From: Planctomycetota bacterium
Lineage (GTDB): Bacteria; Planctomycetota; J058; JARGOJ01
Direction of reading: 5' to 3'
Assembly (NCBI GenBank): GCA_029210225.1
Contig: JARGOJ010000077.1
Location: 1 to 16,350 of the forward strand
DNA: 16,350 nt
Position numbers and translations under genes: made by a program. The first letter of the stretch is position 1. Each line of letters begins with the position of its first letter. Shown in pieces: positions 6,649 through 14,531 of this stretch. Below the pieces are notes generated by a model. That model saw only the letters and a program-made list of their open reading frames with translations. It did no database searches and was not told the origin of the DNA.

Positions 6649-7992
6649 TTAAAAGCGAAATTTCGCGCCGAGAATGACCTCAATAAGGGGGTCGTCCCCA
6701 CGAGAATCAAAGGTGGTCAAGAATCCCGTTTGTGGGAAAAACACCCCTGTCTTCAATACAAAGCTGAGGTTCTCATTGACAGTGTATGTCGCGTTCAAAT
6801 CAACCTCCCATCCCAGCTCCCGGCTTCTTAAATTGCGTCGGTTGACATTGGTCGGTCGACGCGGATCACCAGTATAAACAGCGTAAGTCACGATTCCCTG
6901 CAACTCAAGGTTTGTATAGGGCGTCGTGGTGGCTATAAGACTGAGGTGACCGATTCCAGAAACGTTGGACCCGGTGACATTAAAGCCACCAAAGTCATCA
7001 AAGATGATATTTGAAAAGGCATAAAACGACGAGATAACCGGGAAGGCCTCATTTGAAGTTGTCGAAGGATCATCCCCCGTCGCCCAGGCCGCGATAAACT
7101 CAAAGCCAACAACAGGCAGGTTCAAAGTAAATCTCGCGTCGACAAGCCAAGCTTCTATCCTCGCGCTGCCTGGGTTTGTCCCATTGCGAACGTCCCCAAA
7201 AGCAAAGATTCCGTCAATGTCAAAAGCAAGGATGCCCGTTTGACCTTTGACATTCCCTCCCATCCAATAAACGTCGCGCTCCGTGTTTGCTGCCACCGGA
7301 GTATCATTAGAGTTATCAATCTCGGCGACGAAGTAACCGCCGAAAGTAAAGGGACGAAACTGATTATAATCGGCCTTAAAGATCCAGATATCCCGATCGT
7401 TAAAGTCGTTATCCGTTATGCCATCATTGTCTAAGTCAATCCGAGAATTATCGACCGCCTTAAGGTAATCCAATGACAAGCTAAGATTGCCGTCAAACGG
7501 CGAGTAGACAGTCCTAAAGCCAGCGACGTCTTCCGACAAAATTATTGATTTTGACGTATCCTCCGAATACAAGCCTCCTCTAAACGTCAGCGGATAATCT
7601 CCCGGCGTCCATTCGAGGAAGACGTGCTTCGTTTCGATATTGACGCCATCCGTTCCAAGACCGCCCCCCGCACCACCAAAGGTAATGTCGCCAATCTCGA
7701 ACTGAGTGTTCAAAGAGAGGTTATTACCCCGAGCCGCCTTAAAGCTTAGCCGCAAGCGAGTATCGAAGTAATTCTGACGCTCATCGAAATTACTCGATCC
7801 CGTTTGATTCAAAGAAATCAAGGTGTTTGGATCGAGCAAGCGACGGTTCGAACCATTTCTCAAAGAGAACGAACGAATGCGATAGCGGCCACTAAAAGAC
7901 AAATCAATTTTGTCGTCGTCAGCCGAGCAAAGCGCTGGAGTGAACAATCCGATGAGGATCACTAAAGCAGTTATTGTTAATTTTTTTAGCAT
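6649..7992 (-). CDS. Outer-membrane beta-barrel protein (porin / alginate-export-like), 447 aa
   Basis: A Sec signal peptide (MLKKLTITALVILIG..., probable cleavage after Ala24 in LCSA) precedes a chain of alternating polar and apolar strands with Asp/Asn-rich loops, ending in KFRF with the terminal Phe expected of BAM-inserted barrels. The pattern, about 14-18 strands by eye, and the C-terminal ELGWEVDLNATY segment resemble alginate-export-type or porin-like barrels; the exact family is not certain. I prefer the ATG at 7992 because it starts right at the signal peptide. A GTG at 8016, overlapping the upstream stop as GTGA, would add eight residues; neither start has a good Shine-Dalgarno, so translation is probably coupled to the solute-binding gene. 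Confidence 0.82.
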   Translation of the reverse strand: MLKKLTITALVILIGLFTPALCSADDDKIDLSFSGRYRIRSFSLRNGSNRRLLDPNTLISLNQTGSSNFDERQNYFDTRLRLSFKAARGNNLSLNTQFEIGDITFGGAGGGLGTDGVNIETKHVFLEWTPGDYPLTFRGGLYSEDTSKSIILSEDVAGFRTVYSPFDGNLSLSLDYLKAVDNSRIDLDNDGITDNDFNDRDIWIFKADYNQFRPFTFGGYFVAEIDNSNDTPVAANTERDVYWMGGNVKGQTGILAFDIDGIFAFGDVRNGTNPGSARIEAWLVDARFTLNLPVVGFEFIAAWATGDDPSTTSNEAFPVISSFYAFSNIIFDDFGGFNVTGSNVSGIGHLSLIATTTPYTNLELQGIVTYAVYTGDPRRPTNVNRRNLRSRELGWEVDLNATYTVNENLSFVLKTGVFFPQTGFLTTFDSRGDDPLIEVILGAKFRF

Positions 7993-8012
7993 CGTTTGAG
8001 TTTCCAAGCCGT

Positions 8013-8990
8013 TCACTGACTTTTAAGCCATGTCATATCGACGATGTATTCTTTACGCAGGGCCTGTATGGCGCCATCACTACGAAGCTCGGCGATGAAC
8101 GCGTTTAACCACTGAAGAAACTCCAGGTCACCCTTTCGAATGGCCATACAAATGGCATCTTCAGTCACTGGCTTCAGTAAGGTCGCAAAGCGATAGGTCA
8201 AGCTTGAGTTCTGACGACTCCAAAGGCGGATAGCCGGAGCGTCGTGAGTCACGGCTTGAACCTTGCCCGCCTTCAAGGCGGCGAAGGCTTCCCCTAAGGT
8301 TTTGTATCCAATCACCTTGCCGCTATCCTTAAAGAAGGACCGAGCGTAGCTTTCAGGCGTCGTGTTGGCCTTTACACCAATTTTCAGCCCACGGAGCTTT
8401 TCGAGGTCGGCGTAGCTCTCATAGGTCGCCCTGGAGATCTCAGCGCGGTCTCGGTCTTGGTCAATCAAGCGCTTCTCAATAATCGCAGCCTGAGAAACAA
8501 CGAGGTAGGGCTCAGTGAAGTTCACTTGAACCGCTCGTGACGCAGTCCGAGTCAGGCTGGCGATGGCTATATCCGCTTTAGGATTGGGGCCAGAGATAGC
8601 GTCAAGGACCTGAGATGTTGGCAGCTCGATAAACTCAACCTTGACGCCAAGTGTCTTGGCCATAATGCGGGCCAAGGCGATGTCAAAGCCAATCCGCTTA
8701 TCCTTCGACTTCATCGAGAACGGCGGCAAGTTACTTCCGACGACGATTCTCAAAGTCCCTTTTCGAACCTTGGCCCAGTATTCCGAATCCTTCAGGTTTG
8801 GAATCTTCTTCCGGTCAATCGGCTTGATATCGACCTGAGCCCTGGCGGAGCTCACAAACTCATTTTTGCTGCCCTTCGGGCCAGGCTCTTTGACGCCCCC
8901 CTTAACCTTAGTGGTCTCACAGGCGGCTGCGAGGTTTGTTAGTGCTAAAAGCGCGAAAAAGAGCAGAATGCGCCCGTTATGTTGTCTCAT
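8013..8990 (-). CDS. Solute-binding lipoprotein, family 3 (amino-acid type), 325 aa
   Basis: This is a periplasmic substrate-binding protein of SBP family 3, anchored by lipid: a signal peptide followed by LAAAC, with Cys24 as the likely acylated residue. Family landmarks are TLRIVVGSNLPPFS (79-92), GFDIALARIMAKTLG (101-115), DIAIASLTRTASR (140-152), NFTEPYLV (157-164) and GLKIGVKANTTPE (201-213). This family usually binds polar amino acids or opines for ABC importers. No permease or ATPase gene is near; an outer-membrane barrel and a SHOCT lipoprotein follow instead. The start is supported by GGAGG six bases before the ATG. That Shine-Dalgarno lies in a potential hairpin. The upstream gap to the next gene is 273 bases. 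Confidence 0.9.
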   Translation of the reverse strand: MRQHNGRILLFFALLALTNLAAACETTKVKGGVKEPGPKGSKNEFVSSARAQVDIKPIDRKKIPNLKDSEYWAKVRKGTLRIVVGSNLPPFSMKSKDKRIGFDIALARIMAKTLGVKVEFIELPTSQVLDAISGPNPKADIAIASLTRTASRAVQVNFTEPYLVVSQAAIIEKRLIDQDRDRAEISRATYESYADLEKLRGLKIGVKANTTPESYARSFFKDSGKVIGYKTLGEAFAALKAGKVQAVTHDAPAIRLWSRQNSSLTYRFATLLKPVTEDAICMAIRKGDLEFLQWLNAFIAELRSDGAIQALRKEYIVDMTWLKSQ

Positions 8991-9028
8991 GAGGGTCCTC
9001 CGTTCTCCCGCTTATCGGAGATGCCCTC
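8991..9028 (-). promoter_or_regulatory. Leader hairpin covering the ribosome-binding site of the solute-binding protein gene
   Basis: On the minus strand, GAGGG-CAT-CTCCG (9028-9016) can pair with CGGAG-GA-CCCTC (9002-8991), which ends exactly at the start codon and contains the GGAGG Shine-Dalgarno. Two five-base-pair GC-rich stems flank a small internal loop, with a 13-base apical loop. This could limit initiation or act as a thermosensor or protein site; no ligand-binding riboswitch was recognised. Confidence 0.4.
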
Positions 9029-9219
9029 ACAGGACTTTAGAGAACTTGGGACTTCTGATGCGCGGTCATGCACCCATCTCGGCTCGTCCTCCTGAGATAA
9101 GGACTCTTCGGTCGTCCCTAGACGCGTCGTTATCCTCCTCGAAGTGACAAGAAGGAACAATTGAACCCCGCCCCCCCCGCCGACCCATACCCACTTAGCT
9201 TCATGGTCTTGAAGGACCG

Positions 9220-9250
9220 CTTCGTCCCGTCACATCACTTCGTCCCGTCA
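9220..9250. repeat. 13-bp direct repeat, period 18, downstream of the carboxypeptidase-regulatory-like gene
   Basis: CTTCGTCCCGTCA occurs at 9220-9232 and again at 9238-9250, just beyond the stop of the 648-aa gene. The rest of the 8991-9263 gap holds a run of eight C (9171-9178), a weak GGTC/GACC hairpin and no convincing ORF or promoter. Confidence 0.6.
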
Positions 9251-9263
9251 AATCGTCCGCCCA

Positions 9264-11210
9264 TCATGGATTCTGATAAAAGTCTTTGCGAGTTCGCGTT
9301 CCCTGTTGAATGAAGATCCAGCCGTTTGGATTGGCGAGGAAGGACTTTGATTTCCAAGGATCCTCAAGAAGCTTGTAGAGCCCCTCAGGAACCTTGTTAA
9401 ACTGGAAGGCCCCGTCTTGATTTACCGCAGCCGAGTCGTGGAGACGCTCATGCCCTTTGCGAACGAGATAGATCAAGCCTGACTTCGCGAGTTGACCCTT
9501 GCTGTCATAGCATTGCCCCTGAAGTGATCCTCCTGTTTTGCTAAGGCGAATTGTCACTTCTCCGTTGGATTCAGGCACCTCAACATCATCCAGGTAAGCA
9601 GTGCTATAGCCATCCTTTTTGGCAAAAAAGCTAACCAAGCCGGGAGCGACATTTATTTGCCCACGACCTCTTGAGTTGGTCACCACTTTAGAGCCAAGAC
9701 TATCAAAGCTGTTTATTCCGAGTTTCGTCGCCCCCAATTCAGCTCCTGCCACAGCCTGGTTTTGCTCATCCAAGACAGTGATCCTGACAGAGGTCAATGG
9801 TTTCAATTCGATTGTCCCTAGGTCAATTTCTGACTCATTCCCTGTCAATTTGAGCTGAAAGACTCGCACACAATGCCCGAGGGCAAAAATAGTTAGCTCA
9901 CAAGTCCCAGGACCAAATCGCTCCGATTCAAACCTGTCCTTTTGAGGAATGGTGTAAGAGTGAGCCCCACCGAAGGTCTTCGCTGACCAGAGAAAGTGCA
10001 ATTTAGATTTGAGAGCTTCTCCTGTTCCCTTGCTCGAACGCAAGCGCCCCTTGATTATGGAGCCCTTACTGAGAGTCATTTCCTGAATTGAGCCCCTTGC
10101 CTTCTCGGGCACTATTTTTCGAACTTCGCTCGCGTAGCCTGATGCTTCCACTAAGAGTAATAACTCCGAGACTCGACACCGTTTAACGCGCCAAAGTCCA
10201 TTTTTATCGCTGTAACCTGCAATATTTGACCGCTCTAGGAAATCTTCAGTGAGAGGCAGAAGAGTGAGCTCGGCACCTTGAATGACCTTGTTTTGCTTAT
10301 CTCGAACTCTAAAAGTCAAATCACTCGGCGGCGCTAGGCGGAACAAGAGTTCACAGCCCTTGCCTTGAACGAGATTGACTTGCTGAACCGGACTATCCGA
10401 AAAGTTCTCATCGCCCGCTCCAATATCCCAATTCCCCGCTGTTAAATGAGGAATGACAAAGTAGCCTCCCGGGTCACTCGTGACCCGACTCTTCGAATCT
10501 AACAGGGTGACAACGCCTCGGGCCACAATCGAAGTGCGAGCCTCATCAATTCGACGAGGCAGATATTTCATGGGTTGAGGCTTCTCTGTTTTGGCATAGG
10601 CAACAATCGCTCCCGGGATGCCTGCTCCCAATCCGTCAACGACTTGACCCCGAATAGAAGAGCATCGCGCTAGAACAATGACTCCCAAGGAGAGCTTCGT
10701 CATTTGGGGATTTGCAACGGGTAACTGAAGAGCCTTCACCTCATAGTTGGGTGCGACAGAAACAACAATGTAGACTTTCAATTCCGAACGCTTTACCACG
10801 ATGGAGAAGGCGCCGTCGCTCTTTGACTTTGCCAAATTCGATTGACTCGGGATATAGTCCCACGACGGCATCGAGTCGACCAACTGGAACTGGGCATTGG
10901 CTATACCCCGGTCACTAGAGTCGACGACTCGCCCGACGATCTCTATTGATTTAGGACTCGGTGGCGTTGCCTCATCAGTCCGTTTGACGACCGTTTTTTC
11001 TGTGGGTTTTAATTCCCTATGACTGACGACCTTCGGACTGCTCTCAGCCAATTCAATTTTCTTTGATTCTGCCCGTTCAACCCTCCGAAAGCTCAATTTT
11101 CCTTGATCGAGAGCCGCGCCTTGGAAAGTTGCAAAGAAGAAAGCTGCAAGGAATACGAGAATAACTATGACCGTCAATGAAAGGCCAATGACCCGACCGC
11201 CAAATTTCAT
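9264..11210 (-). CDS. Anchored protein with six carboxypeptidase-regulatory-like / SpaA-like beta-sandwich domains, 648 aa
   Basis: An N-terminal hydrophobic segment (about 7-30) with few preceding charges acts as a signal anchor, so most of the chain should be outside the cytoplasm. After a Lys/Glu/Pro-rich stalk (35-88) come repeated units built on the pattern G-x-V-x-D-x-x-G-x-x-I-x-x-A: about 90-180, 186-295, 297-384, 385-470, 474-558 and 562-640. These match the carboxypeptidase D regulatory-like / prealbumin-like fold, usually structural or adhesive rather than catalytic; no peptidase zinc motif is present. GGAGA lies five bases upstream of the ATG. It lies 21 bases after, and is paralogous to, the frameshifted upstream gene; both share S-(R/K)-K-I-E-L-x-E-S in the stalk. 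Function is unknown. Confidence 0.82.
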   Translation of the reverse strand: MKFGGRVIGLSLTVIVILVFLAAFFFATFQGAALDQGKLSFRRVERAESKKIELAESSPKVVSHRELKPTEKTVVKRTDEATPPSPKSIEIVGRVVDSSDRGIANAQFQLVDSMPSWDYIPSQSNLAKSKSDGAFSIVVKRSELKVYIVVSVAPNYEVKALQLPVANPQMTKLSLGVIVLARCSSIRGQVVDGLGAGIPGAIVAYAKTEKPQPMKYLPRRIDEARTSIVARGVVTLLDSKSRVTSDPGGYFVIPHLTAGNWDIGAGDENFSDSPVQQVNLVQGKGCELLFRLAPPSDLTFRVRDKQNKVIQGAELTLLPLTEDFLERSNIAGYSDKNGLWRVKRCRVSELLLLVEASGYASEVRKIVPEKARGSIQEMTLSKGSIIKGRLRSSKGTGEALKSKLHFLWSAKTFGGAHSYTIPQKDRFESERFGPGTCELTIFALGHCVRVFQLKLTGNESEIDLGTIELKPLTSVRITVLDEQNQAVAGAELGATKLGINSFDSLGSKVVTNSRGRGQINVAPGLVSFFAKKDGYSTAYLDDVEVPESNGEVTIRLSKTGGSLQGQCYDSKGQLAKSGLIYLVRKGHERLHDSAAVNQDGAFQFNKVPEGLYKLLEDPWKSKSFLANPNGWIFIQQGTRTRKDFYQNP

Positions 11211-11231
11211 AGCGTCTCCGCAGACATTGTT

Positions 11232-12221
11232 TCAATTAGATTCATGGTAATCCTGCGTTGTTACCGCGCCCGCTCTCACTTTAAACCAACCGCCATCAAA
11301 GATAGTTCCCGGGTCGTCATTGTAAGAGAACAGCTTATATGAGCCAGGCGTGATGTTTTGAAACTGAAAACTGCCGTCGCCATGAATAACTGTGATTCGC
11401 TTGATTTTCTTGTATCCCTGACGAAGCAGCGCAAGCTGACCTCGCTTTTTCTTGACCCCGCTTTTATCGAAGCAAAACCCTGTCAACTCACTCCCCGCCT
11501 TCATAAATGTGAGGGTCACTTTTGTACCCGCATCGGCAACAAAAACCGACTCGGCATAGACTGTTGGAAACCCGTCCTTCTCGGCGAAGAAGCTCACCGT
11601 TCCTTGAGCGACATTCTTTAACGTCACCATCCCAGCTTTGTTGCTGATCGGTGTTGATTGATTTGAGGTGACAAACATATCGCCTAAAATCATTGGTAGC
11701 TTCCTAAAACCAAGCTTAGTCGCACTCACCACCGCGCCCTCCACAGGCTTACCCTCTGGATCAAGGACCAGAATATCAACAGCAGCTAAGGGCTCCACCG
11801 AAATTGGTGGGAGCGTCACAGTCTTCTTTCCCTCAGGCACGACAAATTCAAAGCGCTGAACCGCATGCATCTTGGCAACAACCGTCAGTGAGTAAAGTCC
11901 GGGCGCAAGATCCGGAATCTGAAATGTTCCCGCCGCATCGGTACTGCTCTCTGGGTCACCATCCATCCTGCGACCCTTGTGAACGGCAAAGACCAAGGCT
12001 TTCAGCCCCCTCTCTGTTTCACTAGAGAGCACTTTTCCAATCACCGTCACCTTAGGGGAAAGGACATAGGTCTTCGCCTGCCAATCTTCCTCTGACAACT
12101 TGATAGGACACCAAGCCGGGCGGAATCCAGTCTTCATGATAGCCACATAGTCGCTCTCCTCATTCAGTTGTTCAAAGGTCACCTGCCCCTGCTTATTGGT
12201 CTTTAATTTTCGATGCAACAC
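11232..12221 (-). CDS. 3' fragment of the frameshifted anchored protein, 329 aa
   Basis: This frame carries the remaining domains: KLKTNKQGQVTFEQL to about residue 52, a unit starting at TVIGKVLSSE, one starting at DILVLDPEGKPVEGAVV with VSFFAEKDGF (VSFFAKKDGY in the paralogue), and the last from SELTGFCFDKSG. Its nominal GTG start at 12221 has no signal peptide, anchor or Shine-Dalgarno, so it is unlikely to be an independent gene. Sequence quality in the frame is intact, which argues that the frameshift is recent or artefactual. Confidence 0.55.
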   Translation of the reverse strand: MLHRKLKTNKQGQVTFEQLNEESDYVAIMKTGFRPAWCPIKLSEEDWQAKTYVLSPKVTVIGKVLSSETERGLKALVFAVHKGRRMDGDPESSTDAAGTFQIPDLAPGLYSLTVVAKMHAVQRFEFVVPEGKKTVTLPPISVEPLAAVDILVLDPEGKPVEGAVVSATKLGFRKLPMILGDMFVTSNQSTPISNKAGMVTLKNVAQGTVSFFAEKDGFPTVYAESVFVADAGTKVTLTFMKAGSELTGFCFDKSGVKKKRGQLALLRQGYKKIKRITVIHGDGSFQFQNITPGSYKLFSYNDDPGTIFDGGWFKVRAGAVTTQDYHESN

Positions 12222-13213
12222 CGAAGATCCTGACTCACGACCACCGCTCCCTCAACAGGATGCCCCTGACGATCTCGCACTGAGATTTGAAGAGACACTA
12301 AACGACGAAGCTGCAAGCCCACCTCGGCTTCACTCTCTTCAAAGAGCATCACTGTCTTTTGCTTCGTCGAACGATAATTCTTCAAGCTCGCTGAAACGTC
12401 ATAGTTCCCTGGCTCTAAATGCCCGACAACAAAGCCTCCCAGCTCATCACTGACAATCTGAGGCGTCGCAATATGTTTAGCCTGCACCGGACCGCCGGTC
12501 AACTCACTCATATCTATGCTCTTCTCAAATTTTAGCTTAAAGGCGTACTCACGCATCTTGACGCCCTGCATACTCCAATCAACCTTCGCCCCCGCGATCC
12601 CAATCCCCATAGGGTCAAGCACTCGGCCACGAATAACAACACCGTCTCGCAACTGAATATCCCCCAAATCTAAGAGTCGCTCATTCTCTTCGAACTCTGA
12701 AATTGGAAGCAGGCGTATGCAGTGGTTTAAGGACCCTTTCACCTCTAGGACTTCGAACTCAGGCTTCGCCGATTTTCGATATAGAAATCGTCCATCATCC
12801 CCAGATCTAATAAGCTCAAAGTCATCCGCACCCAGCTTTCCAGGCTCATCCTTTTCGTCTCGATCAATCGCCGGAGCCACGCTCTTAATGAACTTCAATT
12901 GAACTCTAGAAATCCCCTTCCCCTTTGAATCAATCACCCGCCCAATGATTCGATAAGACGAGTCCTGCTCATGGACCACCCTTCCCGCTTTATTCTTCGC
13001 GCTATGGACGGGGGACAAATCATTACTAATTGTTGTTGGACCCAAACTCTCTGAGAGCTCAATTTTTCGCGACGGCGGATCAGATCGACCAACTCTCGCT
13101 GCCCTATCTTCAAGCCTCTCTTCCTTGTCCTCCAAAAAGAAGAATGACAGCGCAACAACCACGAGAATCAGTGTTCCCAAGAAAACTAACGCGTACTTTC
13201 GCGAACTCGACAT
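12203..13213 (-). CDS. 5' fragment of the frameshifted anchored protein, 336 aa
   Basis: This frame encodes a signal anchor (about 7-27), a charged stalk with SRKIELSES (48-56), and carboxypeptidase-regulatory-like units at about 88-190, 192-304 and the start of a third at 306. It ends abruptly in RCCIEN where the paralogue continues, which marks the frameshift. No Shine-Dalgarno is evident before the ATG. If translated alone it would give a truncated, still membrane-anchored protein. Confidence 0.6.
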   Translation of the reverse strand: MSSSRKYALVFLGTLILVVVALSFFFLEDKEERLEDRAARVGRSDPPSRKIELSESLGPTTISNDLSPVHSAKNKAGRVVHEQDSSYRIIGRVIDSKGKGISRVQLKFIKSVAPAIDRDEKDEPGKLGADDFELIRSGDDGRFLYRKSAKPEFEVLEVKGSLNHCIRLLPISEFEENERLLDLGDIQLRDGVVIRGRVLDPMGIGIAGAKVDWSMQGVKMREYAFKLKFEKSIDMSELTGGPVQAKHIATPQIVSDELGGFVVGHLEPGNYDVSASLKNYRSTKQKTVMLFEESEAEVGLQLRRLVSLQISVRDRQGHPVEGAVVVSQDLRCCIEN

Positions 13214-13305
13214 CCAAGCAAACTTTCATTCAAAACCAAGCCAAGCCTTCTATTCTTGCCTCAAGGCGCCAAAACAAAACCCGTTTCTCAAAGTTATTCC
13301 CGTCG

Positions 13306-13338
13306 AAATGAAAACGGGGACGACCCAAGGACATCCCC
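13306..13338 (-). terminator. Candidate Rho-independent terminator after the secreted His/Lys-rich protein gene
   Basis: On the minus strand GGGGATGTCC and GGTCGTCCCC (13338-13316) form a nine-pair stem with one mismatch around a three-base loop, followed by GTTTTCATTT. It begins 58 bases past the stop of the gene ending at 13396 and precedes the next operon. The T-tract is imperfect, so the call is moderate. Confidence 0.45.
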
Positions 13339-13395
13339 ATTCAATCATTGTTCCCCAAAGCTAATTAAACAAGCAAGCGAGTCTTACCCCGGCGC

Positions 13396-14388
13396 TTAGA
13401 ACGACGCTCTTTGCGTGGCGCTCTGCGAGATTTCTGGCTCTTTCAACATCTTCTCAAGGCGCTTCAGCTCTCTCTTCAACTCTTCAATGTGCTCGGGAAT
13501 CATTTCTAAGTCTTCTTCAAACTCAAACTCTTCCTCGACGTCACCGCCCTTTGGGCCATTCTTACCAAAGCGCTTGAGCAGCTTCTTAAACATCTCGGGC
13601 ATCTCTTTCATGTCCGGTCTCGAACCACGCTCCCGAGGAATCCAACGATTGTTTCTCTTGCCTTTTGGTGCCCTAAACTCGAACTCTTCAACATCTCTAT
13701 TGAAGCGCTTCTTCAACTCTTCAGGAAGCTTAAAGTTCTTACCGAACTTCTTCTTCAACTCTTTTAGTTTCTCTGGAGTCATTTCAAAGTCTTCATGAAG
13801 CTCAAGGCGCTTCATACCCTTCTTCATTTCGGGAGGAAATGCAAAGTCACGCCCCTCTGGAATAAAACGAAATGTTCCATTAGGTGCTTTCTCACTCCAA
13901 CGGAAGCTCCGTGGAGACTGCTCTTGCCCACGCAGCGATTCACCGCAGTGAGGACAGAACTTCCAAGCCTTGTTCGGCGATCCCTTCAATTCAATAATCC
14001 GACGCTCAACGCGGCGCTTGCCCTTGCCGTCTGGAGTAAAGAATGGGACCGCTTTACTCGCGCTCTTCTTAAAGATATGAGGGCGGCTCTTATTGCCCTT
14101 GCCATCTGGAGTCATGAACAACCGCGACTTCTTACCGTCCTTGCCCTCAATAATAATGACCCGCTTCTTTTCCCCAGGTCGGCTTGGCAGCGTAAAGTTC
14201 CCCTCGGGCATGACTTCCTTACGACCATCAGGATGAAGGAGAACCCGCATCCTCTTTACGGTCTTCTTCTTCGTGTCTTTATGCTTCTTCGACTCTTTAT
14301 GCTTTCGCTCATGCTTATGATGATCCTGGGCCAAAGCCGGCGTCGCCAAAGCCATCAAAGCCGCAACGCTTAATACTGTTACACGCAT
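13396..14388 (-). CDS. Secreted His/Lys-rich protein with a CPHC motif, 330 aa (ZraP-like role suspected)
   Basis: A Sec signal peptide (1-20, cleavage after ATPALA) is followed by a metal-ligand-like tail, QDHHKHERKHKESKKHK. Three HPDG/TPDG units follow at 52-55, 93-98 and 118-123, a CPHCGESL pair at 145-152, then two charged helical segments, MTPEKLKELKKKF (203-215) and MIPEHIEELKREL (296-308), resembling the LTPEQ-type helices of CpxP/ZraP/Spy chaperones. No family is securely recognised. The ATG at 14388 is preferred over the GTG at 14403, since GAGGA precedes it and the signal peptide starts cleanly. A sigma-54 type promoter lies about 50 bases upstream and a sigma-54 response regulator is the adjacent gene, so control by that two-component system is inferred. 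A periplasmic metal-binding or chaperone role is also inference. Confidence 0.75.
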   Translation of the reverse strand: MRVTVLSVAALMALATPALAQDHHKHERKHKESKKHKDTKKKTVKRMRVLLHPDGRKEVMPEGNFTLPSRPGEKKRVIIIEGKDGKKSRLFMTPDGKGNKSRPHIFKKSASKAVPFFTPDGKGKRRVERRIIELKGSPNKAWKFCPHCGESLRGQEQSPRSFRWSEKAPNGTFRFIPEGRDFAFPPEMKKGMKRLELHEDFEMTPEKLKELKKKFGKNFKLPEELKKRFNRDVEEFEFRAPKGKRNNRWIPRERGSRPDMKEMPEMFKKLLKRFGKNGPKGGDVEEEFEFEEDLEMIPEHIEELKRELKRLEKMLKEPEISQSATQRASF

Positions 14389-14438
14389 TCCTAGTTTCCT
14401 CACTGTTTTCTATATCCGAAGTGTGTGGGGAAACCCTT

Positions 14439-14454
14439 CGCAGAAAACATGCCG
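14439..14454 (-). promoter_or_regulatory. Candidate sigma-54 (-24/-12) promoter
   Basis: The minus strand reads CGGCATGTTTTCTGCG, with the invariant GG (14453-14452) and GC (14441-14440) exactly ten bases apart, against the consensus TGGCACG-N4-TTGC. GGCA, the following G and TGC agree; the leading T and two inner positions differ. Transcription would start near 14428, about 40 bases before the ATG at 14388. The adjacent gene encodes a sigma-54 activator, which raises the likelihood. Confidence 0.55.
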
Positions 14455-14509
14455 AAACTTCAAACCGCTTATTGCCTCTATCTCACACGGACCGAGCTTC
14501 CGGTATGCC

Positions 14510-14525
14510 TTCCCCATATGAGGAA
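14510..14525. promoter_or_regulatory. 16-bp near-perfect palindrome, candidate activator binding site
   Basis: TTCCCCATATGAGGAA is palindromic apart from one mismatched pair. It sits about 82-97 bases upstream of the predicted sigma-54 start, the usual range for enhancer sites of NtrC-type activators, and six bases past the stop of the response regulator gene. It could instead be a weak 3'-end hairpin, but no T-tract follows. Confidence 0.35.
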
Positions 14526-14531
14526 AAGAGC

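Larger units (their letters stand above)
11232..13213 (-). pseudogene. Frameshifted paralogue of the 648-aa anchored beta-sandwich protein
   Basis: Two overlapping minus-strand frames read as one gene. The first (start 13213) supplies the membrane anchor and domains up to SVRDRQGHPVEGAVVVSQD; the second continues from RKLKTNKQGQVTFEQL to the usual C-terminus. In the intact neighbour the matching parts (FRVRDKQNKVIQGAEL... YSDKNGLWRV) are contiguous. The break must lie in 12203-12251, between the stop of the first frame and the nearest upstream stop of the second. Restoring one base gives about 660 residues, close to the 648 of the paralogue. Either the gene carries a one-base deletion or the assembly has an error; no classical slippery heptamer was found. 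Confidence 0.75.

Noticed and set aside
12203..12221. Programmed -1 frameshift joining the two beta-sandwich fragments
   Set aside because: The overlap holds CGAAAATTAA, but the zero-frame codons (GAA AAT TAA) do not form an X XXY YYZ slippery heptamer, and the P-site codon would not re-pair; a simple indel explains it better.
13795..14373. Long plus-strand frame opposite the His/Lys-rich protein gene
   Set aside because: It is the complement of a gene with a signal peptide and Shine-Dalgarno; the composition of Lys/Glu codons keeps the antisense frame open.
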